Below are positions 1 to 5,697 of a stretch of DNA of 6,109 nt, piece after piece (position 1 is the first letter of the stretch; each line of letters starts with the position of its first letter). Position numbers and translations under genes: made by a program. This stretch comes from Dehalococcoidales bacterium (GTDB lineage Bacteria; Chloroflexota; Dehalococcoidia; Dehalococcoidales; UBA3254). A model generated the notes under the pieces. It did not search any database. It was not told the origin of the DNA and was given only the letters and a program-made list of their open reading frames with translations. The stretch spans positions 1-6,109 of the forward strand of contig JAQULX010000190.1 in NCBI GenBank assembly GCA_028718465.1. Direction: 5' to 3'.

Positions 1-2
1 CT

Positions 3-1715
3 ACGAAAGATTATAAACTCACCGTCAGCCATATTACGGCGTCCTGTAACGGATCACTCGAAGAGGGGCTGAAGTTTGCGGACGTATTATTCAATAAAGC
101 TGTCTTCCCTTATACAGACCTGGGCAATGCGGAGCGGCTGTATTTTAAGTTCGGCGATTGCTTCAGGTGGGTGACTGAGCGGCAGCGCTTTATTATCTGG
201 ACCGGGCATGTGTGGGAGTATGACACGCCGGACCATACCGGTATGCTGAAACTGGCAAAGGCCACTGTAAGGGATATCGTCAAAGAGCCGGATGGACCAG
301 GTGATAAAGGGTATGAAAACAAAATCAAGCACGCTTTGTCCAGTGAGTCCGGGAAGCGCCAACGGGAAATGCTAAATCTAGTCAAGGCTGAAGGGGACAT
401 TACCATCAGCATCAATGACCTGGATAAAGATATTTACCTCTTTAATTGCCAGAATGCTACTATCGACCTGAGGACCGGGCAGGCCAGGGCGCAAAACAAA
501 GAGGATTTGATAACCATCATGGCCCCGGTGGATTATGACCCGGCTGCCGGATGCCCCAGGTGGGAAGAATTCTTAAACCTTATTCAGAATAACAGCCAGG
601 CTATGATTGTCTATCTTCAGAAGATCTCCGGTTATTGCCTGACCGGGGATACCAAAACAGACATTATCCCCTTCTGTCACGGCATGGGCGGAAACGGTAA
701 GAGCACCTATTGGGCGGTGATCCGGGATAAGGTCATGGGGTCTTATGGGTATGAAGTGGATCCGGACGTATTCCTGGTAAATAATCAAAAGTTCAAAGAC
801 AGCGGACAGCGGGAGGAGCTGGCCAATCTTTACGGAAAGCGCCTGGTGACCGCCACTGAAATTCCGGAAGGACGGCAACTCACCACCAGTCTGCTGAAGG
901 CTATCTCCGGCGGAGAGTCTATTCACGGTGATAGAAAATATGAGCGAGGCGTCACTTTCAAGCCTACGTTCAAGGTGATTCTATCCGGCAACAACGAGCC
1001 GGTTATCAAAGATAATACAGACGGATCATGGCGCCGGCTGAAGAAGATCCCCTTCACCGTCAAAATACAGAATCAGATTGACGGCTTCGAAGATACTTTC
1101 AATGATGAACTCCCCGGCATTCTGAATTGGCTTATTGCAGGCTGTCTGTTGTGGCAACGCGAAGGGCTGAAGGACCCGCAAGAGGTAATCGAGGCCACGG
1201 CTGAATACCGCAAAGACCAGGACCTGATTGCTCAATTCCTGGAGGACTGTTGTATCCGGACACCGGACGCAGAGGTCACCAAGAAGGACTTTAAGGCAGC
1301 ATACCAGAAGTGGTGCACCGAATCATCTATTAAGGCCATGAGCGACAAAGAGCTCAAGCAGCGTCTTCAGGTATTCGGCATTAAAGATGGCTTTAATAGC
1401 ACGAAAACAGCCAGGGTGTGGACCGGGGTAAGACTCAGGGATTTAACGGACAGTACGGACAGCACCGGACAGGAAATTCCTAAAAGTCCTCACGAGGGCG
1501 AAAATCTGAGAACCTCTAAGGAAAATGCTGTCCGCTCCTGTCCGTGGGAAGCTAATTACGGACAGGACAGCGGTCCGGATGACAATTTTTCCGCCGTCCC
1601 TCCGGACAACCCCGACAAGCCGGAGTCCTGTAAACCGCCATGCAATCTATGTCCTTGGTGGGGGAAGATGCCGGACGGCAAATTCGACTGTACCAACCCG
1701 GAGGTGCACCAGTGA
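3..1715 (+). CDS. Phage D5/P4-type primase-helicase, C-terminal part (5' end outside window)
   Basis: ATP-dependent SF3 helicase of the phage/plasmid primase family, expected to unwind DNA at the replication origin as a hexamer. The reading frame is open from the first complete codon at base 3, and the residues before the first ATG (171) look like normal D5 N-domain sequence (FPYTDLGNAERLYFKFGD), so the real start lies upstream and any primase domain is not seen. Counting from base 3, 570 codons are visible: a D5_N-like region (about 35-220), Walker A GMGGNGKST (227-235), an acidic Walker B-like TEIPEG (Glu286, Glu289), motif C SGNN (Asn330/331) and an arginine-finger segment GSWRRLKK (Arg344/345). 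A helical, probably winged-helix, segment follows to about 480. The last 90 residues are a Ser/Thr/Asp/Pro-rich linker and a Cys cluster (C543, C547, C550, C563) that could bind zinc. The stop overlaps the next gene's GTG. Family assignment is secure; the origin role is inferred from the family. Confidence 0.95.
   Translation, partial: TKDYKLTVSHITASCNGSLEEGLKFADVLFNKAVFPYTDLGNAERLYFKFGDCFRWVTERQRFIIWTGHVWEYDTPDHTGMLKLAKATVRDIVKEPDGPGDKGYENKIKHALSSESGKRQREMLNLVKAEGDITISINDLDKDIYLFNCQNATIDLRTGQARAQNKEDLITIMAPVDYDPAAGCPRWEEFLNLIQNNSQAMIVYLQKISGYCLTGDTKTDIIPFCHGMGGNGKSTYWAVIRDKVMGSYGYEVDPDVFLVNNQKFKDSGQREELANLYGKRLVTATEIPEGRQLTTSLLKAISGGESIHGDRKYERGVTFKPTFKVILSGNNEPVIKDNTDGSWRRLKKIPFTVKIQNQIDGFEDTFNDELPGILNWLIAGCLLWQREGLKDPQEVIEATAEYRKDQDLIAQFLEDCCIRTPDAEVTKKDFKAAYQKWCTESSIKAMSDKELKQRLQVFGIKDGFNSTKTARVWTGVRLRDLTDSTDSTGQEIPKSPHEGENLRTSKENAVRSCPWEANYGQDSGPDDNFSAVPPDNPDKPESCKPPCNLCPWWGKMPDGKFDCTNPEVHQ
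1447..1573. repeat. Iteron-like cluster of CGGACAG in both orientations with a hairpin
   Basis: CGGACAG occurs exactly at 1447-1453, 1456-1462, 1466-1472 and 1559-1565, and its complement CTGTCCG at 1528-1534 and 1538-1544. Spacing is 9 and 10 bases in the first group and 10 in the inverted pair, about one helical turn. The copies fall in two codon phases, so a repeated peptide alone does not explain them. Bases 1532-1544 pair with 1559-1573 (8 bp, a 2-base bulge at 1567-1568, then 5 bp) around a 14-base loop. The cluster sits in the linker-coding part of the helicase gene. Iterons inside or beside initiator genes are a known arrangement for plasmid and phage origins, but an origin function here is only inferred. 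One further copy at 803-809 shows the word is not unique to the cluster. Confidence 0.5.
1700..1705 (+). promoter_or_regulatory. Ribosome binding site for the GTG-started HNH fragment
   Basis: GGAGGT lies inside the last codons of the helicase gene, 6 bases before GTG 1712. It decides the start: the upstream in-frame ATG at 1640 has no such site and would add a long overlap with the helicase gene. Confidence 0.7.
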
Positions 1716-1864
1716 GTATTAATCCTGGTCGACCGTGCGCTTACCCTGGGTGTAGGCACCAGGCCGCTGCCGGCAACTACTGCTCGGAGCACAGAAAGAG
1801 ACTCCTCCGGGCAGCGGACCATGGCCAGAGAAACTCAGCGAAACGAGGGTATAGACGATGGTAG
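1712..1864 (+). CDS. N-terminal zinc-finger fragment of a phage HNH endonuclease (nuclease domain missing)
   Basis: A 50-residue product starting at GTG 1712, which overlaps the helicase stop in a GTGA arrangement and is preceded by GGAGGT. Residues 9-27 carry CX4CX9CX2H (C9, C14, C24, H27) in the context PCAYPGC...YCSEH, then a basic stretch ending NSAKRGYRRW. This is how many phage HNH endonucleases begin. In full-length relatives (about 100-150 residues) the RGY-x-RRW segment is followed by the HNH nuclease domain with its catalytic histidines and further cysteines. Here a TAG stop follows the final Trp at once, and I see no HNH remnant in any + frame through base 2000. The gene therefore looks truncated, and the product should lack nuclease activity. 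A genuine stand-alone small zinc-finger protein is the alternative. Full-length HNH genes usually sit just before terminase genes, which are absent here. Confidence 0.6.
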   Translation: MSINPGRPCAYPGCRHQAAAGNYCSEHRKRLLRAADHGQRNSAKRGYRRW

Positions 1865-1986
1865 AAGCGAACTCCGGTAGCAAGTTTGGAGCAACAACAG
1901 ACTCAGAGCTGGTTTACCCAGCCTCAATGACAGCGGATTATGCATCCGTTAGCAGTAAGTATTTCTTAAGAAATAATTATTTTTAG
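1858..1986 (+). CDS. Possible small ORF of 42 codons, unknown
   Basis: ATG 1858 overlaps the TAG stop of the HNH fragment (ATGGTAG) and is preceded by GAGGG at 1845-1849, 8 bases upstream, so translational coupling is possible. The product is a short, Ser/Ala/Tyr-rich peptide ending in RNNYF, with no recognised motif, signal peptide or membrane segment. Its last codons run through the AT-rich palindromes, and its TAG stop overlaps the ribosome binding site of the next gene. It may equally be chance sequence at a recombination boundary. Confidence 0.2.
   Translation: MVEANSGSKFGATTDSELVYPASMTADYASVSSKYFLRNNYF
1949..1977 (+). promoter_or_regulatory. Candidate sigma-A-like promoter for the tail-side genes
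   Basis: TTAGCA (1949-1954) and AATAAT (1972-1977) are separated by 17 bases, giving 4/6 and 5/6 matches to the -35 and -10 consensus. The predicted transcript would start near 1984, just before the gene at 2001. It lies in the most AT-rich stretch of the window, at the change from replication to tail genes. There is no experimental support, and AT-rich DNA gives such matches readily. Confidence 0.35.
1960..1982. promoter_or_regulatory. Two overlapping perfect palindromes, possible operator
   Basis: TATTTCTTAAGAAATA (1960-1975) is a perfect 16-bp palindrome. AAATAATTATTT (1971-1982) is a perfect 12-bp palindrome overlapping it by five bases. Together they fill the spacer and -10 region of the candidate promoter, where a repressor operator is often found. 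No regulator gene is visible in the window, so operator function is inferred from position and symmetry only. Confidence 0.35.
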
Positions 1987-2000
1987 GGAAGTAATCAATC

Positions 2001-2258
2001 ATGAAAAATTACGAATTTATACCTTCGATGAAAGAGAAAAAGGAGGACAAATCATGGCTTCGGCATGCCCTGGGCCCTTTGAGAAAAGTTATCCGGGAAG
2101 ATGACGAGGATGGCGGCAGAACACATAATCAGACGGCAATAAAACGTGAGGAGCCATCTATTCGCAGCCAAACGATTATTAAGCGCGACGGCCCCTCAGT
2201 TCGCGACCGGACCCGGATAAAGTCAAATGACCAGCTTTACTGGGGCACTAAAGGTTGA
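2001..2258 (+). CDS. Small basic protein with three 13-residue repeats, unknown function
   Basis: An 85-residue, highly charged protein with no hydrophobic segment and no family I recognise. AGGGAAG at 1985-1991 lies 9 bases before ATG 2001; the later in-frame ATG (2028) lacks a comparable site. Residues 1-40 are Lys/Arg/Glu/Asp-rich. Residues 41-79 divide into three 13-residue units: THNQTAIKREEPS, IRSQTIIKRDGPS and VRDRTRIKSNDQL, sharing a T-x-I-K core followed by a charged turn. The 39-base DNA units (2121-2159, 2160-2198, 2199-2237) have diverged, so the duplication is not recent. It sits directly before the tape measure gene, where a tail assembly chaperone or major tail gene is expected, but it resembles neither. 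Binding to DNA, RNA or an acidic partner would fit its charge, as a guess only. Confidence 0.6.
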   Translation: MKNYEFIPSMKEKKEDKSWLRHALGPLRKVIREDDEDGGRTHNQTAIKREEPSIRSQTIIKRDGPSVRDRTRIKSNDQLYWGTKG

Positions 2259-2265
2259 GTTGATC

Positions 2266-2282
2266 AAATTATTTAATAATTT
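2266..2282. promoter_or_regulatory. AT-rich inverted repeat before the tape measure gene
   Basis: AAATTATT, one T, then AATAATTT forms a perfect 17-base inverted repeat in the 38-base gap between genes, two bases before the GGAGGT of the tape measure gene. It could be an operator, or a weak mRNA hairpin near the ribosome binding site. It is not followed by a T-run and is not GC-rich, so it is unlikely to be a terminator. It shares the AATTATT word with the palindromes at 1960-1982. Confidence 0.3.
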
Positions 2283-2284
2283 CT

Positions 2285-2290
2285 GGAGGT
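2285..2290 (+). promoter_or_regulatory. Ribosome binding site of the tape measure gene
   Basis: GGAGGT, 6 bases before ATG 2297, is a strong site. It fits a highly translated structural gene and fixes the start. Confidence 0.8.
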
Positions 2291-2296
2291 GTTTCA

Positions 2297-5029
2297 ATGG
2301 CACTTGAAGATATCGGATGCAGAGCAGTTGTCGAAGGACTGGATAAATTCAAAAGCTCCTTCGATCAGATGAACCAGAAGACCCAGGAATATGTCAACAA
2401 GACAGCTGAGGGGATGGCTAAAGCGCAGGCTTCCATTGATAAGTTTGCTCAGTCGATCGGCACGTCATCAACAAGAATTGGAGTAGCTTTAGCCGCTGCC
2501 GGCGCCGCGATAACCGGCGTCATGGCGCTCAGTGTAAAAGCGATCGTGGCTGAGCAGGCCGGGATTACAAACCTGGCCACGGCCTTAAAAGCCGTTGGGG
2601 TTGAGTACGATGAAGTTAAAGAATCGCTGGAGGAATTGATAGCAGTCCAGCAAGCGAAGACGGCTTTTGCCGATGACCAGCAGAGGGAGGCGTTTAGCGA
2701 GCTTATTTCTATCACTGGAGATTACAATGCATCGCTCCGGCTCTTGCCGCTGGCAATGGATTTGGCCCGGGGCAAAAACATGGATCTTGTTTCAGCTTCT
2801 ATGCTTCTAGGCCGCGTGCAAACCGGCAATATGGAGCTCCTGGCTCGTTATGGCATTCAGGTCCGCGAAGGCGCGAATGCCACGGAAGCCCTGGCAATGA
2901 TCCAAGAGCGGTATGGAGGCAGGGCGGAGGCTTACGGAAAGCAAGTGGCCGGAGCTCTGGACAATATCAAGAATAATGTCGGAGATCTAAGCGAGACAAT
3001 CGGCACGCACCTGGAACCGGTTATCGGCGCCGCGGCGAAAACGGTTAATACAATAATTGTCGGCCTCAAGGACTGGATGGAAGTACACCCGATGTTGTCG
3101 AAGGCGGTCGTCTTCACCACGTCAGCCCTCGGGCTTCAACTGGCAGCTATGGGAACGTTAATTCTGACCTTGCCGGTATTAACGACTTTGAATGCGAGCC
3201 TTGGAGCTGTGATGAACGGTACTGCTTTTGCCACTGCCAGGACTACAGCTTCCCTTCTGGCGCATGCCACTGCTCACACGATCGCAGCAACCGCGACGAA
3301 GGCCGCAACCGCTGCCATGTGGGCTTTCAATGCCGCTATGAACGCTAACCCCATCGGAGTTGTCGTTATGGGAGTCGGTCTTCTGGCGGCTGCCTTCCTC
3401 GGTTTGCAGAACCAGGCAGCCGAATCATCCAGGAAGACCCGCGAAGAGTTAGACAAGCTGGCGGAAGCTGCACGTAAGGCCAGGGAGGCAAATTATGGGT
3501 TGCTTACCATGGGACCTCCCGGTATGAGCGAAGCCGAAAAGAAAGCTTCCGCCGAATTTATAAAGGCGGTTGAGGCGATAAGAAAGAAATATGAAGATGT
3601 GATTGCTGCATGGAAATACGCTCAGACCGATGCCGGCAAGCTGGGCTTGACCATGGAAGACCTTACTCATTATCTGCTAAAGCACGGTATGGCGGTTGCC
3701 GACATTGAGAATGCTTATGCAAAATTCGGCGAGGATGTGAACAAGGTTGCCAGAGGGCTGGGCCTGGACCTTCGGGAAATAGCCGCAGATATTGAACTCA
3801 CCACGGACAAGATGGTATCGAATATTGAGGAATACACCAGCAATCTCAAGAAGACTGAGCAGGATATTGTTGACACCAGGAAGGATAGCCTGGATAAGCA
3901 ATTACGAGCGGAATCTGAAGCTCATCAAACCCGGCTGGATAATCTGGATAAGGAATACCGGCAAACCATCCGGACCATTGATGACACGCTCAATGCCAGG
4001 CTGGAAGCCTACAATGCCGACATTGCCGCAATTGATGAAGAACTCCGGGCCATAGAGAGCGCGGAGAAGGCGAAACTGGACGCCCGGAAAAAAGCCGATC
4101 TTGAGGCCGCTATCGCCACTGAATACGACCTCAAGCGTAAAGCCGACCTTAACGCAGAGTTAAATGATCTCATCCTCCAGTCTGATGATAAAAAATGGCA
4201 GGAGCAGCGGAAGCTTGAGCTTCAGGACATGATCGAAGCTGAATCCGATGCTGAAGTCAGGGCCTATATGGAGGCCGAGCTTCAAGATTACCTGGTTAAA
4301 CTTGATGCACTGACTAAAAAACAGGAGCTCGAGAATCAGAGAAAAACCCTTCAGGAAAAGATTGCCGAAGCTCAAAAATACGCAGAATCGGAGCGGCAAA
4401 ATGCCCGGGATACCTATGAATACAAATTGGAGCTGGAGAATCAGGCATATAAAAGCTTCACGAAAGACATACAGGCCCGGAAAGAAGCGCTTGATGCTGA
4501 GCTTAAAGAGACCCTGGCCCGTTATGATGACGACCTGGAGGCGTTCAAGAGGGCTTCAGCCGATAAATTGAGAGACACTGAAGCATTTGTTCAGTTATAT
4601 AACACCATGCTTGATCAGTTAAAGAACAAGACCGTCACAGTCACAACAGTTTACCGGACTGTAAGTGGCGGCTCTCCCGCGAGTTACGATCCCGGCATAT
4701 ATCCGCTTGCTGAAGGCGGCAAGGTCCGGGCCCGGCCAGGTGGCACACTGGGGATACTGGCAGAGGCAGGAGAGGATGAGTATGTGATACCTCAGAGCAA
4801 AGTGTTTTCATTCATCGGGAATATGCTCAGCCGGCTGGCCACGCCTTCAGGTGTGTTCTCTCGGTCTTATGCTTCCCCTTCGGTAAGGATGGCACCTATG
4901 GGCGGCGGAATTTTGAACAGCCATAATAGGACTATTAACTACAATGTGAACGCCAGTTATTCCAGATCTCAATCGCCTGTATCTTTAAGACACGATCTGG
5001 AAGCGATAGCAATGATGGCAAGGGGTTAG
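2297..5029 (+). CDS. Phage tail tape measure protein
   Basis: A 910-residue protein that sets tail length during assembly and is normally released at DNA injection. Residues 1-55 are amphipathic helix. Hydrophobic segments lie at about 61-84, 272-300 and 354-370. Residues 195-245 hold the tape-measure core pattern (ALAMIQERYGG, then QVAGALDNIKNNVGDLSETI and LEPVI). About 500-765 is a long, highly charged coiled coil, with two related blocks starting near residues 599 and 639. After a Thr/Val-rich strand (779-789) comes the typical C-terminal part LAEGGKVRARPGGTLGILAE, AGEDEYVIP, and a closing NYNVNASYSRSQSPVSLRHD-like segment. At roughly 0.15 nm per residue the tail would be near 140 nm, implying a long-tailed phage. 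The long tail and lack of contractile-tail genes lean towards a siphovirus, but that is not certain. The frame is intact from end to end, so the gene is not visibly decayed. Confidence 0.95.
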   Translation: MALEDIGCRAVVEGLDKFKSSFDQMNQKTQEYVNKTAEGMAKAQASIDKFAQSIGTSSTRIGVALAAAGAAITGVMALSVKAIVAEQAGITNLATALKAVGVEYDEVKESLEELIAVQQAKTAFADDQQREAFSELISITGDYNASLRLLPLAMDLARGKNMDLVSASMLLGRVQTGNMELLARYGIQVREGANATEALAMIQERYGGRAEAYGKQVAGALDNIKNNVGDLSETIGTHLEPVIGAAAKTVNTIIVGLKDWMEVHPMLSKAVVFTTSALGLQLAAMGTLILTLPVLTTLNASLGAVMNGTAFATARTTASLLAHATAHTIAATATKAATAAMWAFNAAMNANPIGVVVMGVGLLAAAFLGLQNQAAESSRKTREELDKLAEAARKAREANYGLLTMGPPGMSEAEKKASAEFIKAVEAIRKKYEDVIAAWKYAQTDAGKLGLTMEDLTHYLLKHGMAVADIENAYAKFGEDVNKVARGLGLDLREIAADIELTTDKMVSNIEEYTSNLKKTEQDIVDTRKDSLDKQLRAESEAHQTRLDNLDKEYRQTIRTIDDTLNARLEAYNADIAAIDEELRAIESAEKAKLDARKKADLEAAIATEYDLKRKADLNAELNDLILQSDDKKWQEQRKLELQDMIEAESDAEVRAYMEAELQDYLVKLDALTKKQELENQRKTLQEKIAEAQKYAESERQNARDTYEYKLELENQAYKSFTKDIQARKEALDAELKETLARYDDDLEAFKRASADKLRDTEAFVQLYNTMLDQLKNKTVTVTTVYRTVSGGSPASYDPGIYPLAEGGKVRARPGGTLGILAEAGEDEYVIPQSKVFSFIGNMLSRLATPSGVFSRSYASPSVRMAPMGGGILNSHNRTINYNVNASYSRSQSPVSLRHDLEAIAMMARG

Positions 5030-5055
5030 GATCTCAATTAATAGGAGTCTGGAAA

Positions 5056-5439
5056 GTGGATATACAACAGAAGGCAACAGAATACAACCGCTGCAAAGCA
5101 CTGAAAAGGAACGGGCAGCCATGTCAAGCCCGCGCCTTAAAGGCTAGTGAATTTTGTTTTTCGCACGATCCGGCTTTATCAGAAAAAAGGGACCAGGCCC
5201 GGAAAGCTGGCGGTAAGAACAGCGCCAAGATTGCACGCCTGCGCTCTTTGATACCCCCTCGCCTGGTTAGCGTTTATGATGCTCTGGAGAAAGCCCTGAA
5301 GGAAGTCCACGACGGAACGCTTGAGCCAGGCAAAGCTACTGCAATGGCGACCGTAGCCAGGGCTATGGTGTCTGTTTTAACCGGCGGCGAGCTTGAGGAA
5401 CGCGTCAGGAAGATCGAAGAATCTATAGGAGAGGGATAA
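5056..5439 (+). CDS. Phage-associated Cys/His-finger protein, unknown function
   Basis: A 127-residue protein starting at GTG 5056, with AGGAG at 5043-5047 eight bases before it. Residues 13-36 form CX8CX10CX2H (C13, C22, C33, H36) in the pattern CKALKRNGQPC...FCFSHDP, a likely zinc site known from many small phage and prophage proteins. It is followed by a basic Gly/Ala segment (KAGGKNSAKIARL), a PPRLVSVYDALEKALKEV helix, and a helix containing PGKATAMATVARAMVSVL. The end is a charged coil (EERVRKIEESI). Proteins of this type occur near packaging or structural genes, but I know of no proven role. The finger layout parallels that of the HNH fragment at 1712, though the rest of the protein differs. 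The TAA stop overlaps the ATG of the next gene by one base, indicating coupled translation. Confidence 0.75.
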   Translation: MDIQQKATEYNRCKALKRNGQPCQARALKASEFCFSHDPALSEKRDQARKAGGKNSAKIARLRSLIPPRLVSVYDALEKALKEVHDGTLEPGKATAMATVARAMVSVLTGGELEERVRKIEESIGEG

Positions 5440-5669
5440 TGGCATTAGATGAGAGGCTAAAGCGACTGGAGAAGATTGCCAAAAATGAAAGTCTGAGAAA
5501 TGCGATGACGGAAGAGATCAACCGTGTAATCACAGGAGTGGCCAGCACGTTTCTTGAAGTAAACGGGATTGCTGACCCCGAAAAGAGACGGCGGCAATTT
5601 GCTGTTAAATTCCGCGACTTTCTGGATAATAACTTTCCGGATTCTTTTCCTCGGGAATGGAAAATATAA
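5439..5669 (+). CDS. Small helical phage protein, unknown function
   Basis: A 76-residue protein starting in a TAATG overlap with the previous gene, with AGGAGAGGG at 5427-5435 as ribosome binding site. It opens with a heptad-like helix (LDERLKRLEKIAKNESLR), has a hydrophobic stretch (VITGVASTFLEV), then a charged DPEKRRRQF segment and an aromatic, Pro-containing end. It has no Cys, signal peptide or clear membrane helix. The coupling suggests it is made with, and perhaps binds, the finger protein before it. I do not recognise a named family. Confidence 0.7.
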   Translation: MALDERLKRLEKIAKNESLRNAMTEEINRVITGVASTFLEVNGIADPEKRRRQFAVKFRDFLDNNFPDSFPREWKI

Positions 5670-5682
5670 AAATTTGTAATTT

Positions 5683-5690
5683 GGGGGGAA
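5683..5690 (+). promoter_or_regulatory. Ribosome binding site for the last gene (GTG start)
   Basis: GGGGGGAA lies 7 bases before GTG 5698. The first in-frame ATG after that is at 5827 and has no comparable site, so this sequence decides the GTG start. Confidence 0.6.
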
Positions 5691-5697
5691 TATCAGA

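Noticed and set aside
87..1235. Antisense ORFs opposite the helicase
   Set aside because: They lie opposite clear coding sequence, with no recognisable products or ribosome binding sites.
1532..1573. Hairpin read as a transcription terminator
   Set aside because: There is no T-run after it and it lies inside a coding region.
1640..1711. Upstream ATG start for the HNH fragment
   Set aside because: It adds a long overlap with the helicase gene and non-family residues, while GTG 1712 has GGAGGT at the right distance.
171..1715. ATG 171 as the start of the helicase gene
   Set aside because: The frame is open to the left edge and encodes normal D5-family residues before it, so the gene is 5' partial.
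1525..1722. + strand 65-codon ORF overlapping the helicase tail
   Set aside because: It lies out of frame within a well-supported gene, with no family features; its Arg/Thr-rich product looks like a shadow.
2449..4399. Antisense ORFs opposite the tape measure gene
   Set aside because: They are Ala/Val/Ile-rich mirror products of the coding strand.
3792..4571. + strand alternative-frame ORFs within the tape measure gene
   Set aside because: They are shifted reads of the coiled-coil codons; the tape measure frame is continuous.
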